Shown here one piece after another: positions 32,911 to 40,338 of a DNA stretch of 64,000 bases (positions are counted from its first letter, which is position 1; each line of letters opens with the position of its first letter). The DNA is from Clostridium porci (lineage in GTDB: Bacteria > Bacillota > Clostridia > Lachnospirales > Lachnospiraceae). The notes beneath the pieces are model-generated. The model was given only the letters and a program-made list of their open reading frames with translations. It did no database searches and had not been told where the DNA came from. The stretch is from positions 62,001 through 126,000 of the forward strand of contig NZ_VUMD01000002.1 in NCBI RefSeq assembly GCF_009696375.1, given 5' to 3'. Position numbers and translations under genes: made by a program.

Positions 32911-33221
32911 AGGAAAATTTGGAAACGCTCAATCAGGAGATAGAGAAAACAGAAAAGAAGCTGCGCTGGGCACAGCAGGAGGAAAAACGCCTGACCCATC
33001 AGGCCAAGGCTCTGACACGGAAGGAGCGGACACACCGGCTTTGTACCAGAGCCGCCATGCTGGAAAGCTACCTTCCCCACTCGGAAGCCATCACGGATGA
33101 ACAGGTCAGCTTGTTCTTGAAGTTGCTGTTGCACAAAAACAGCACCCGGCAGCTTATGGAAAAAATGTTCGGCGATAACAGCGATTTTCAGGGAGAGGAC
33201 GCAGGCCGGAAACGGCCATGA
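32907..33221 (+). CDS. DUF3847 domain protein (first copy)
   Basis: The 104-residue protein is a long coiled coil (residues 3-45) followed by RKERTHRLCTRAAMLESYLP, the DUF3847 signature seen next to MobA-type relaxases. It probably takes part in mobilisation, perhaps as an accessory DNA-binding protein. The ATG overlaps the stop codon of the RepA-like gene. A second copy lies inverted at 37519-37818. Confidence 0.8.
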   Translation: MKENLETLNQEIEKTEKKLRWAQQEEKRLTHQAKALTRKERTHRLCTRAAMLESYLPHSEAITDEQVSLFLKLLLHKNSTRQLMEKMFGDNSDFQGEDAGRKRP

Positions 33222-33263
33222 TTGCTTCCAGAGCCGCAGTCCGCGGCTACCCCTCTGAAAGAG

Positions 33264-33414
33264 GGAGCAACTATACACCGGTCGAGCCGGTGCGTTGCGC
33301 CCTGCCGGGGGCTTCCTGCGGAAAGCGGATGATTGCCAGCACACTTGCGGCTGATTCCAATCATCACAGGGGACGCTACGCTTCCCCTGCGCTGGCTGCC
33401 GCCAGCTACCCCAT
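33264..33414 (-). repeat. structured repeat A (left end of cargo array)
   Basis: The reverse complement of this stretch matches positions of repeat D (37390-37510) closely, including the CACCGGCTxGACCGGTG palindrome and a GC-rich run around the segment GCCCTGCCGGGGGCTTCCTG. It follows the first DUF3847 gene, as repeat D follows the second, so the array ends are inverted repeats of each other. Confidence 0.7.
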
Positions 33415-33470
33415 GTAGATGAATCACGTCTGCGGCGGACATCGCTACTCAGAAATTTACAGTTTAGCTA

Positions 33471-33499
33471 TTCAAAATAAACAACAGAAATGGTATAAT
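33471..33499 (+). promoter_or_regulatory. promoter of the 76-residue cargo gene
   Basis: TTCAAA (33471-33476) and TATAAT (33494-33499) are spaced by 17 bp. The cargo gene thus has its own promoter between repeat A and its start. Confidence 0.55.
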
Positions 33500-33544
33500 A
33501 TCAATAATAACGAATCGAGATACGTTCAGGAAGGAGTGATATTA

Positions 33545-33775
33545 ATGCTTAGTATGCTCAAAAAAGCTTTTTGGGTTCCATATGACGAGAGTGATACCTA
33601 TCCTACTGTGGCAAAAGCGCACCAAGCAATTTCCAAGTATTGTGAAGAAAACGGTTATTCGTACTCTTTTAATGGTGATGACGAAGTTGCAATAAACGGC
33701 AAGCTCTATGAAATATATAGGGGCTATGAAAGCGGAAGCCGTGGCAATTACGGAATTAAGTGCAGAGAAAAGTAA
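33545..33775 (+). CDS. 76-residue cargo protein, unknown
   Basis: The protein starts at ATG 33545 behind AAGGAG and reads MLSMLKKAFWVPYDESDTYP and onward, with VAINGKLYEIYRGYESGSRG near the end. It has no signal peptide and no membrane helix. The alternating charged and aromatic residues suggest a small alpha/beta domain, but I do not recognise it. It is the first cargo gene of the array and the only one on the plus strand. Confidence 0.6.
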   Translation: MLSMLKKAFWVPYDESDTYPTVAKAHQAISKYCEENGYSYSFNGDDEVAINGKLYEIYRGYESGSRGNYGIKCREK

Positions 33776-33859
33776 ATCCCTAAAATTCTGTTGATAATTA
33801 ATCCGATATGTCAATCTGCATGACTTTGGAATATCCCGATTTGAATTCGTGAATTGAAT

Positions 33860-33927
33860 ACCGGCCGCCGGTGGGCGGCCAGTATTTAGTTTTGAACGTT
33901 CGGGTCAGGCTGGCCCGATGATGAAGA
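33860..33927. repeat. structured repeat E (short form)
   Basis: It contains GGCCGCC-ggt-GGGCGGCC, a perfect hairpin also present at the end of repeat B. It also contains GTTCGGGTCAGGCTGGCCCG, nearly identical to the end of repeat C. It lies directly 3' of the GyrI-like cargo gene. Confidence 0.65.
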
Positions 33928-33984
33928 TGGTCTAACAACTTAGGATTTGCAAAGCCCTACTCAAGATAATAGTTCAAATTCAAA

Positions 33985-34452
33985 TTATAGAATAGGTATA
34001 CACAATTCACAATAATGCCTGTCTACAAGAGTTTTTCTATAACGCTCCATTACAGGCCTACTTTTATCTAACAAATATCCTAATTTCTCCAATTCAGAAA
34101 AACACATTTTCCATGCGGTTTTGACTGCATTTGTTGTGTGGGGAATTAGAAAAGTTAAATAATTACCGCCCTCCAATTCTCTTCTCTGCACTTGATTTAG
34201 TTCAAAGGTGTGATTTTGGGGTTGATTGATACAAACATCATAACGGCACTGGCAAGGCTTTACTATTTCAGGGTTATCCATAGGTATTGCATAAATTACT
34301 GTATCCTCATCGTATAAATTGTTCTCTTTCATCCATTTCTTAAAAGTATCCATCAGTTTGTAATTTTCAACGCCATACTCACCAGTTCTTCTCATATAAA
34401 TAACCTTAGAGGATGGTATTCTTTCTTGCATAGTGCTAATATAGAATTTCAA
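33985..34452 (-). CDS. GyrI-like small-molecule-binding protein
   Basis: The 155-residue protein matches stand-alone GyrI-like / AraC effector-binding domains. It has KVIYMRRTGEYGVEN near the N-terminus, VIYAIPMDNPE, YDVCINQP, RRELEGGNYLTFLIPHTTN and the C-terminal ERYRKT with CELCIPI. Such domains bind hydrophobic cations, drugs or cyclic compounds. TTG at 34452 is chosen as start since TTGGAG lies eight bases upstream and it gives a normal domain start; the frame is open to 34509. It is the second cargo gene of the array. Confidence 0.75.
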   Translation of the reverse strand: MKFYISTMQERIPSSKVIYMRRTGEYGVENYKLMDTFKKWMKENNLYDEDTVIYAIPMDNPEIVKPCQCRYDVCINQPQNHTFELNQVQRRELEGGNYLTFLIPHTTNAVKTAWKMCFSELEKLGYLLDKSRPVMERYRKTLVDRHYCELCIPIL

Positions 34453-34596
34453 AATTGTTTTCTCCAATCTTATAAAGTACATCGATGTCCAAACAAATCG
34501 TAACCCCAATTAAAATGATTTTCAAGGAGTTTTTTAAATGGGTATTTGTCGCTGACTCTATTATACTATGACCGTCCACTATGGGGGAGATGAATT

Positions 34597-34793
34597 GTAA
34601 ACTTGCTGGACGGGAACAGTTTGCAGCCGCAAGGGTTTCCGGGAGGCAAGTCCACAAAGGGGTAGCTGGCATCAGCCAACACAGGGGTAGTGTAGCTCCC
34701 TTCCTTCTCCCGGCATCCGGACAAAGAAAAAGCAGGAAACCGTTTTTGATTTCCTGCCAAGGTGGCGCCGCCGGTGGGCGGCTGGTATCCAAT
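34597..34793. repeat. structured repeat B between cargo genes
   Basis: About 197 bp, closely similar to repeat C. Shared blocks include GGCAAGTCCACAAAGGGGTA, CTTCTCCCGGCATCCGGACA and the hairpin GCAGGAAA...TTTCCTGC. It ends in GCCGCC-ggt-GGGCGGC. It lies between the GyrI-like gene and the MerR gene, directly at the 3' end of the latter. Confidence 0.8.
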
Positions 34794-34805
34794 TAAATTT
34801 CTGAA

Positions 34806-35654
34806 TTATTTGTGTTTATAGAAGGCCTCTATTGCCTGTGCAAAAAACTCAGAAGCTCCTTCGCCATATTTTTCATCTATCATAGGTCTGATTTTTTCAT
34901 TGCGATAGTATTGCGCATGTGCCAGCATAAGTCCTTCTTCATTCTTTACCTGTGTAAACTGCTTCATAACAAAGCCAAATTCTCCAACCACTTCTTTAAC
35001 TTCAAAGGCGTCTACATCACATCCTCTCTTGGCAATAAGTTTTTGCAAAATCGCTTCCATTCGCTTATTGTAACTTTCTGCAACTTCTGTACTGACAGGA
35101 TTATTGGCGACAGACAAGAAGTTATCTTTCCCGCCATACCACTCAACAACCTTTGCGTAGCCTTTCTGCATTTCTTCTGAGGAAACCACTTCCATATAAT
35201 GCTTTTTCCATTCTTCAACGCTTCCAAATTCTTTAACAGCAAGATCTCTCATGTTGTCTGGCATGTTGTCAAACATAGTTTGAAACATTTCTTCAATTTC
35301 TGTTTTACTGAAAATTGCAAAATCCATTTTATTTTCTCCTTTCAGAATGTCATCAATACTGGAAATCAGACGTTCCATACGTTCTTTCTTTGCAACAAGC
35401 ATTTTACGCTGCATTTGCAAAATCTGATTTCTGTCAAGAGCCGGATTGTTCATAACAGCATTGATTTTTTTTAAAGGAATATCAAATTCACGGAAAAACA
35501 AAATTTGTTGCAATGTTTTCAGGGCTTCATCGTCATAAAGCCGGTATCCCGCTTCACTTTTTTCTGTCGGCTTCAATAATCCGATTTCATCATAATAATG
35601 AAGCGTGCGCACGCTGATACCTGTTAAATCTGATATTTCCTTTACTGTCCTCAT
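34806..35654 (-). CDS. MerR family regulator with TipAS antibiotic-recognition domain
   Basis: The 282-residue protein has an N-terminal MerR winged helix (KEISDLTGISVRTLHYYDEI, then GLLKPTEKSEAGYRLY). A dimerising coiled coil to about residue 105 follows, and then a TipAS domain (EYGSVEEW-like AVKEFGSVEEWKKHY and later EEGLMLAHAQYYRNEKIRP). TipA-like proteins bind thiopeptides or other cyclic drugs and activate their own promoter. The start has GGGAGG upstream. Its promoter has the 19-bp spacer typical of MerR control. It is the third cargo gene of the array. Confidence 0.92.
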   Translation of the reverse strand: MRTVKEISDLTGISVRTLHYYDEIGLLKPTEKSEAGYRLYDDEALKTLQQILFFREFDIPLKKINAVMNNPALDRNQILQMQRKMLVAKKERMERLISSIDDILKGENKMDFAIFSKTEIEEMFQTMFDNMPDNMRDLAVKEFGSVEEWKKHYMEVVSSEEMQKGYAKVVEWYGGKDNFLSVANNPVSTEVAESYNKRMEAILQKLIAKRGCDVDAFEVKEVVGEFGFVMKQFTQVKNEEGLMLAHAQYYRNEKIRPMIDEKYGEGASEFFAQAIEAFYKHK

Positions 35655-35683
35655 AGCTGTGACCTCCCGTTCCTGATATATTC

Positions 35684-35714
35684 ACTTTAGTCTATGACGC
35701 TCCGTGAGAGTCAA
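35684..35714 (-). promoter_or_regulatory. MerR-type promoter with 19-bp spacer
   Basis: Read on the minus strand, TTGACT (35709-35714) and TAAAGT (35684-35689) are 19 bp apart. The spacer contains the near-perfect dyad GACTCTC-acg-GAGCGTC. A long spacer with an internal dyad is the hallmark of MerR/TipA-activated promoters, so the gene probably activates itself. Confidence 0.7.
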
Positions 35715-35787
35715 TAGGTAATTTCAAATTTTAGTTTGAGTATATCATTTTTTTGTCCGCTTCGGAAGAAACAGCGCAGGCTAATAT

Positions 35788-36006
35788 AAAACTTGCCGGA
35801 CGGGAACAGCTTGCAACGCAAGGTGTTTCTGGGCGGCAAGTCCACAAAGGGGTAGCTGGCGTCAGCCAACGCAGGGGTAGTGTAGCTTCCTTCCTTCTCC
35901 CGGCATCCGGACAAAGAAAAAGCAGGAAACCGTTTTTGATTTCCTGCCAAGGTGGCGTCGCTGGTATTCATTTTAAAAGTTCGGGTCAGGGTGGCCCGAT
36001 GATGGA
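35788..36006. repeat. structured repeat C between cargo genes
   Basis: About 219 bp. The first 170 bp match repeat B, including the GCAGGAAA/TTTCCTGC hairpin, and the end matches the GTTCGGGTCAGG-TGGCCCGATGATG block of repeat E. It lies at the 3' end of the methyltransferase gene. Confidence 0.8.
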
Positions 36007-36024
36007 TAGCTCGATAAATGGGAA

Positions 36025-36786
36025 TTATATAGCTCTGCCAATATAAAATACATACCCATAATACTGATTGAACTTTGAATAAAGCTCTGTTTCATATCGG
36101 TTTTGTGCTGCATACTCAATCATAGTCTCATTACCAGCATATTTTTCTAATAGCCTGTTAATTGCCGCTTCGCGGGGAATAAAATAGTTCTCTGTCCAGC
36201 ATTCTTCCGGCAAAGTAAAGGACGCAATAAACTGATAACCACATCTCTGCATAATTTCTATATTATTACTAACGCAATCCAATCGGCTCCCTGCCTCGTA
36301 CCAAAACTGTTCAACGATGGCAGGGCGTTCTTTAGTAAGCCAAGACGGACATGTTACCGCGATAAATCCTCCTTTTTTTAGAAAGTCATGCCAATGGGAA
36401 ATTCCCTTTTCAAAACCAATATTGTCAATCGCACCCTCTGACCAAATTAAGTCCAAAGAATTTTTTTGAAATGGCAAGTCCTCCATAGAGCCAACAATGC
36501 CCGTTACTCGATTTCCCAAATTCATGCTTTTTGCATTTTCATTCAATTTCTCTATAAAGTCAGCGAACATATCCAGACCAGTAATTGCACCGGGTAGATG
36601 CTGCGCTAAATGAATAGTCTGTCCCCCAGTTCCACATCCTAAATCTGCAATTCGTGAAAACTTATTTAGTGGTTTAAGAAATCCAAGAGCCTGTTCAATG
36701 GCTTCGGAACTTCCGGGGCCCTGGCGTTCCAATCCAATATGTGTTTCAAGCAACAAGTCTAACATAGATGGGTGTTTAGTTTCCAT
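36025..36786 (-). CDS. class I SAM-dependent methyltransferase (cargo gene)
   Basis: The protein of 253 residues has the SAM motif I RIADLGCGTGGQTIHLAQHL, an acidic GLDMF at the end of strand 2 and VGSMEDLPFQ, then DLIWSEGAI and GGFIAVTCPSWL. It is a small-molecule type methyltransferase of unknown substrate. The start at 36786 has GGAGGAGAT upstream; the in-frame ATG at 36816 overlaps the previous gene end. It is co-transcribed with the SnoaL-like gene ahead of it. Its lower GC than the flanks suggests separate acquisition. Confidence 0.85.
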   Translation of the reverse strand: METKHPSMLDLLLETHIGLERQGPGSSEAIEQALGFLKPLNKFSRIADLGCGTGGQTIHLAQHLPGAITGLDMFADFIEKLNENAKSMNLGNRVTGIVGSMEDLPFQKNSLDLIWSEGAIDNIGFEKGISHWHDFLKKGGFIAVTCPSWLTKERPAIVEQFWYEAGSRLDCVSNNIEIMQRCGYQFIASFTLPEECWTENYFIPREAAINRLLEKYAGNETMIEYAAQNRYETELYSKFNQYYGYVFYIGRAI

Positions 36787-36816
36787 TTCTATCTCCTCCA
36801 AATTAAAATTTTTCAT

Positions 36817-37227
36817 TTATACTGGCTTAATCAAACCGTTTTCCCCAAAAGCATCAAAGGTGTTTACTGCACCACCGTGTTCAACGATTTTTCCGTTCAC
36901 AACTTTGTCAATATCTACACCAGTCATTTCTAGAACCTTATTCGTCGGCGTTATTCCAATGAACTCGCCTTTGTGCGTTCCTCTCATAATAAATTCCGAA
37001 ATAATGGTCTCGCCGTCCTCAAATTGGCGGATAATATCCATCGTGTAGTCGGGATATGTTTTTTTGACAGCCACAAGGTGTTGCCTCATTCCGTCTATGC
37101 CGATAAAAATCTCGTTTTCACCGACCCTTTGCACGCAATCCTTTGAAATATATTGCGGAAGCTCATCAAGCAAGTTTTCCGAAACAACCACCTCATAAAA
37201 GTATTTTATAATCTCTTTATTGTTCAT
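36817..37227 (-). CDS. SnoaL / NTF2-like fold protein (cargo gene)
   Basis: The 136-residue protein matches SnoaL-like ester cyclases: IIKYFYEVVVSENLLDELPQ, GIDGMRQHLVAVKKTYPDYT and the VVNGKIVEHGGAVNTF ending. Family members modify or bind polyketides and other small molecules. The start has AAAGGTG upstream. TATAAT on the minus strand at 37267-37272 probably serves as its -10 box. It is the first gene of a two-gene unit with the methyltransferase. Confidence 0.85.
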   Translation of the reverse strand: MNNKEIIKYFYEVVVSENLLDELPQYISKDCVQRVGENEIFIGIDGMRQHLVAVKKTYPDYTMDIIRQFEDGETIISEFIMRGTHKGEFIGITPTNKVLEMTGVDIDKVVNGKIVEHGGAVNTFDAFGENGLIKPV

Positions 37228-37307
37228 GGTGCACCTTTAAATAAATTCCGATTTATCATTAATTTTATTATACCTCATTCAGCCAGAAAAATATAGCTGG
37301 CTTCTGT

Positions 37308-37510
37308 AAAACTTGTTGGCCGAAAACAGCTTGCAACGCAAGGTGTTTCCGGGCGGCAAGTCCACAAAGGGGTAGCTGGCGGTAGCCAGCGCAGGGGAAG
37401 CGTAGCGTCCCCTGTGATGATTGGAAGCAGCCGCAATGGTGCTGGCAATCATCCGCTTTCCGCAGGAAGCCCCCGGCAGGGCGCAACGCACCGGCTTGAC
37501 CGGTGTATAG
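37308..37510 (-). repeat. structured repeat D (right end of cargo array)
   Basis: The first 90 bp match repeats B and C (CAACGCAAGGTGTTTCCGGG and GGCAAGTCCACAAAGGGGTA). The remaining 110 bp match the reverse complement of repeat A, including the CACCGGCTTGACCGGTG palindrome. It thus links the inter-cargo repeats with the terminal repeats. Confidence 0.75.
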
Positions 37511-37518
37511 TTACGTCC

Positions 37519-37818
37519 TTACTCCATAAGGGATTTCCCGGCTACCCTCCGTTTCACGCTTTCCGCAACAGCTTCTATCACGCCAGTTTTTGAAAATGCC
37601 TGTTTCAGAATGTCCATCACATCATCGTCCGTCAGCACTTCCGGCCTTGTCAGGAAACTTTCCAGCATGGCCCCTCTGGTACAGAGCCGGTGCGTCCGTT
37701 CCTTCCGGGTAAGCTGCTTCATCTGGTGTTCCAGTATCTTTTCTTCGTGCTGCGCCCGCCGCAGTCTGGCTTCGCCTTTGGCAAGCTCTCGATTAAGTTT
37801 TTCCAGCTTTTCATTCAT
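37519..37818 (-). CDS. DUF3847 domain protein (second copy)
   Basis: This 99-residue protein has a coiled-coil N-terminus and RKERTHRLCTRGAMLESFLT, nearly the same as the first copy at 32907-33221 but inverted, with a different C-terminus. The start at 37818 overlaps the end of the broken RepA-like gene as in the other copy. The pair of inverted copies frames the cargo array. Confidence 0.8.
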   Translation of the reverse strand: MNEKLEKLNRELAKGEARLRRAQHEEKILEHQMKQLTRKERTHRLCTRGAMLESFLTRPEVLTDDDVMDILKQAFSKTGVIEAVAESVKRRVAGKSLME

Positions 37819-38152
37819 CACGGTAGCCCTCCTTCTTGGGGAGCAGCGTGTAAATGCGGTTCGGTTCTTCCACACCCCGGCGCACCCGCAGGATCAGCCC
37901 GGCGTCCTCCAATTCTTTCAAAGAACGCTTGACAGTCACGGAGCTGCGGGACAATGCCGCTGCCAGCTCCACAATGGGGAAACGGACAAACAGTATCCCG
38001 TTGGTATCCTCCGAACCTCACGCAAGGGTGGCGTCCAGTAGGCGGGCATACATGACCTTTGCGGTGCTGCTGATTGGCAGCCGCAGCATGGCGGTGGGAA
38101 GTGGCATACAGGGCGGCAGAACGGTGTCTGCGGTCATAAATTCAAATTCCAT
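37811..38152 (-). pseudogene. RepA-like helix-turn-helix protein, broken by an in-frame stop
   Basis: The frame from ATG 38152 reads MEFEFMTADTVLPPCMPLPT and aligns residue for residue with the intact copy at 32572-32910. It has TGA where that copy has Ser in FVSGIEDANG; translation would resume with GSEDTNG and continue to 37811. A single nonsense change therefore interrupts an otherwise full-length gene. Confidence 0.8.
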
Positions 38153-38367
38153 TTAGTCTGTTTTCTCCTTTCGCTCGGCTTGTTGTTAGACAGGGCGGAA
38201 CCGTCCTTTTTGAGCTGCCGTAAGCTATGTTTTCCGTAATGTGCCTTTCCTGTCCCTTTCTGCCGGGCGGCCAGATATGTTTGGATGGCTGCTTGCAGCA
38301 TTTGGGCGGTGAGCTTACCCGTCTTAACCGCTAACGCGATGGTTTTCTGTTCGATTTCTTCCTGCAA
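38134..38367 (-). CDS. PcfB-like protein, C-terminally truncated
   Basis: The 77-residue frame begins MQEEIEQKTIALAVKTGKLT with AQMLQAAIQTYLAARQKG, the usual N-terminus of PcfB (DUF3801) proteins of conjugative plasmids and elements. It then departs from the family after about residue 58. Full-length members are about twice as long. It overlaps the start of the RepA-like pseudogene by 19 bases. The truncated protein is probably non-functional. Confidence 0.65.
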   Translation of the reverse strand: MQEEIEQKTIALAVKTGKLTAQMLQAAIQTYLAARQKGTGKAHYGKHSLRQLKKDGSALSNNKPSERRKQTKWNLNL

Positions 38368-38410
38368 CTGCTATCCCTCCTTGGAAGTCAAAGCAGGCAG
38401 GCGGCACGGC

Positions 38411-38509
38411 TTAAATCCGCACCCGCAGGCCGCCGTAGTAGTCCGCAAGGTCAAAACGGATGTCATAGCGGTCTGCCTGCTCGTCAAAAATCAAGGTTCC
38501 CTGTTTCAT
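38411..38509 (-). CDS. truncated DUF5348-like protein
   Basis: The 32-residue frame reads MKQGTLIFDEQADRYDIRFD and LADYYGGL, the start of DUF5348 proteins of conjugative elements, then stops early. The family is normally about twice as long. AGGAGGAC lies just upstream of the start, so a short product may still be made. Confidence 0.55.
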   Translation of the reverse strand: MKQGTLIFDEQADRYDIRFDLADYYGGLRVRI

Positions 38510-38543
38510 AGGGATGTCCTCCTTTTTCAGATTTTGCCGGTGT

Positions 38544-39635
38544 TCATATCGTGGGCCACCAGGGCCGTGTAATAGCCGTTGATGGTGCTGGGGGAGTTAA
38601 TAAAACCGCCAGCAGGTATTTCTTGATATTTCGGATTTCCGTTGTGTTTTTGCTGATACAGTCAAAGACAAACTCCATGTGGGAGCTGTTCAGCTTCATC
38701 AGCTTGGACTTCACCAGGTCAGCGGGGTAATCATCCCCGGCAATGCGGATGGTCGTTTGGGCGCTGCATACGGTTTCCACCAGCAAGTCCACGATCTCGT
38801 CCAGTAGTTCCCGGTCAATCACCTTGGTGTGCTGGCAAAGGTGTTCATACTCGATGTTGTCCTTGATGATTTCCCGATAAACCGCTACGGCGCTCTGTGA
38901 CTGCGTCCCCGTTCCTTTCCGTTCCGGCGGCGCAGCCGCTGCTTCCCCCAAGGGAGAGGGAGGGGAAGGAATAGGAATGGAATCGGTAATTCGTCCATCT
39001 GTATTTGATTTCTCTTTACTTGATCTATCTTTATTTAATTGCGTTGGTTTTTCCTGCGTTGGATTATCCAATGTTGGATTTTCCAATGTAGGTGAATCCG
39101 GTACAGGCTGGGGCTGTTCGTAAATGATGTAATCCGCCCCGCGCAGGCGGCCTTGTCCGTCACGCGCACGGGAACGCATGATGTAGCCCGCCTGTTCCAG
39201 CTCCCGGACAGCCGCCCGGATGGCGTCGATCTGCTCCCGGTTGCTCCGGGATAAGCCTTTCAGTGTAAAGTCCCAATCCTCCGGCAAGGAAAGCATTTGC
39301 GATAACAAGCCCTTGGCTTTCAGGGATAAGTTCTGATTTCGCAGGTGATGGTTGGACATCACCGTGTAACCACGGTTCTTCTCCACACGAAACACTGCCA
39401 TCTCGTCGTCCACTCCTTTCACTTGAAATTTCACCGTGTCAAGGACGGTGAGCCTGCCCGGCTGGTAAGGACATTCTGCGTAGACGCAAAACTGATACTT
39501 CCAGTGTGGGCGGTCAAATCGGCAAGTGCCGCAGTCCTCCGGCGTGACCGTCTCGCCGTTGTCAAAATGGTCTGCCCCCGGCCTTGTCTGCATGAGCTGT
39601 TCAAAGGCCCGGTCGCTGCTGGATGTAAAGTACAT
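38544..39635 (-). CDS. replication-type helix-turn-helix protein of a conjugative element, N-terminally fused and C-terminally frameshifted
   Basis: Residues 1-75 hold a cysteine-containing module (EDCGTCRFDRPHWKYQFCVY, AECPYQPGRLTVLDTVKF) that is usually a separate small protein. Residues 80-175 are the helix-turn-helix region (MAVFRVEKNRGYTVMSNHHL and LSLKAKGLLSQMLSLPEDWD). A proline-rich linker and a DUF6017-like C-terminal region follow. The ATG inside the frame at MAVFRV has AAAGGAG upstream, so the two parts may be made separately. The last 20 codons read LTPPAPSTAITRPWWPTI where one frame over reads INSPSTINGYYTALVAHDMN, indicating a frameshift near the end. Confidence 0.7.
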   Translation of the reverse strand: MYFTSSSDRAFEQLMQTRPGADHFDNGETVTPEDCGTCRFDRPHWKYQFCVYAECPYQPGRLTVLDTVKFQVKGVDDEMAVFRVEKNRGYTVMSNHHLRNQNLSLKAKGLLSQMLSLPEDWDFTLKGLSRSNREQIDAIRAAVRELEQAGYIMRSRARDGQGRLRGADYIIYEQPQPVPDSPTLENPTLDNPTQEKPTQLNKDRSSKEKSNTDGRITDSIPIPSPPSPLGEAAAAPPERKGTGTQSQSAVAVYREIIKDNIEYEHLCQHTKVIDRELLDEIVDLLVETVCSAQTTIRIAGDDYPADLVKSKLMKLNSSHMEFVFDCISKNTTEIRNIKKYLLAVLLTPPAPSTAITRPWWPTI

Positions 39636-39799
39636 AGGCGGTCGCCCCCTTTTCTGTTACTAGGAAACAAAAAACGCCTTTTGACTGGCCGAGGGCTGTC
39701 ATAAGGCGTTTTCTGCGTGGTTATAGGGTTATATCTATTTTTGTTTGTGGGTGAAAACCCAGTATTCATGGGGTTTTCTAGTGGTGTGTATATAAACAT

Positions 39800-40051
39800 G
39801 AGGCCACCGCTTCTCTGGATGTGGAGAATGAAACCTTAATTCAGGCTGCCCTTTCTCGTCTGATTAAAGAAAAGACTGTGCTGGTAATTGCCCACCGTAT
39901 GCGCACAGTAGCCGGTGCGGACCGGATTGTTGTGCTGGATGGAAGCATGGTGGCAGAAGACGGAGCTCCTGATAAGCTGCTTGCGAAAAAGGGAATTTAC
40001 TCTCATATGGTAAAGCTGCAGACGGAAAGTCAGAACTGGACATTAGCGTAA
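39800..40051 (+). pseudogene. ABC transporter ATPase, C-terminal remnant
   Basis: From GAG at 39800 the frame reads EATASLDVENETLIQAALSR and VLVIAHRMRTVAGADRIVVL, the D-loop, H-loop and end of an ABC exporter ATPase domain, and stops at 40051. The Walker A, signature and Walker B parts and any membrane domain are absent. The sequence to the left is mobile-element DNA, so the element insertion or a linked deletion removed the rest. No matching N-terminal part is seen at the element's left side. Confidence 0.85.
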
Positions 40052-40076
40052 GGAAAACATGCCATCCTCTCTCAAA

Positions 40077-40122
40077 CAAAAAACAGGGTTCCAGGCGGTT
40101 TTTAAAACACCTGGAACCCTGT
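40077..40122 (-). terminator. terminator of the DUF1540 gene
   Basis: ACAGGGTTCCAGG (40082-40094) pairs perfectly with CCTGGAACCCTGT (40109-40121). On the minus strand it is followed by TTTTTTG, so it ends the leftward gene at 40168. The stem again has the GTTCCAG/CTGGAAC core. Confidence 0.8.
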
Positions 40123-40167
40123 GAAACTTCTCTGAATGTCCTTTTCAGGACAGTCCTTCTGAGATTA

Positions 40168-40338
40168 CTAAGCCCTGTTTACAAAAGACTCGCAGTCTGT
40201 ACATTCCTTCTTAGTAGGATTTGCCTCGTGTGTTCCAACCAGGATTCTGTCCAGAGTGCAGTAATTTTCTTCCTGTGCATGGTAGGTGCAGTTTTTGATG
40301 GTACATTGAATGCTTTCATTTTTGCCGTCTACTTTCAT
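40168..40338 (-). CDS. DUF1540 domain protein
   Basis: The 56-residue protein reads IQCTIKNCTYHAQEENYCTL and ECTDCESF: a cysteine pattern C-x4-C-x9-C ... C-x2-C typical of DUF1540, which probably binds metal. The start at 40338 has AAGGAGG at ideal spacing, and a strong terminator follows. Small proteins of this family are common in clostridia and their role is unknown. Confidence 0.85.
   Translation of the reverse strand: MKVDGKNESIQCTIKNCTYHAQEENYCTLDRILVGTHEANPTKKECTDCESFVNRA

Larger units (their letters stand above)
30480..39799. mobile_element. decayed conjugative or mobilisable element carrying a cassette-like cargo array
   Basis: The region holds genes typical of Lachnospiraceae integrative elements. 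These are two DUF3847 proteins, two copies of a RepA-like helix-turn-helix protein, a truncated PcfB, a truncated DUF5348 protein, a fused replication-type helix-turn-helix protein, a TnpW-like remnant and a truncated XRE regulator. No intact relaxase, coupling protein, integrase or conjugation ATPase remains. The core (about 32380-38155) has inverted ends and a set of cargo genes separated by related repeats. The right edge falls inside an ABC transporter gene at about 39799. The left edge is estimated only. Confidence 0.7.

Noticed and set aside
33264-37510. repeat array as CRISPR
   Set aside because: The repeats are long, vary in length, and the spacers are whole genes; no cas genes are present
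33222-37515. peptides encoded by the cargo repeats (for example ADASYPFVDLPPGN)
   Set aside because: They are conserved because the DNA repeats are conserved; they lack start sites and hairpins fill the region, so translation is unlikely
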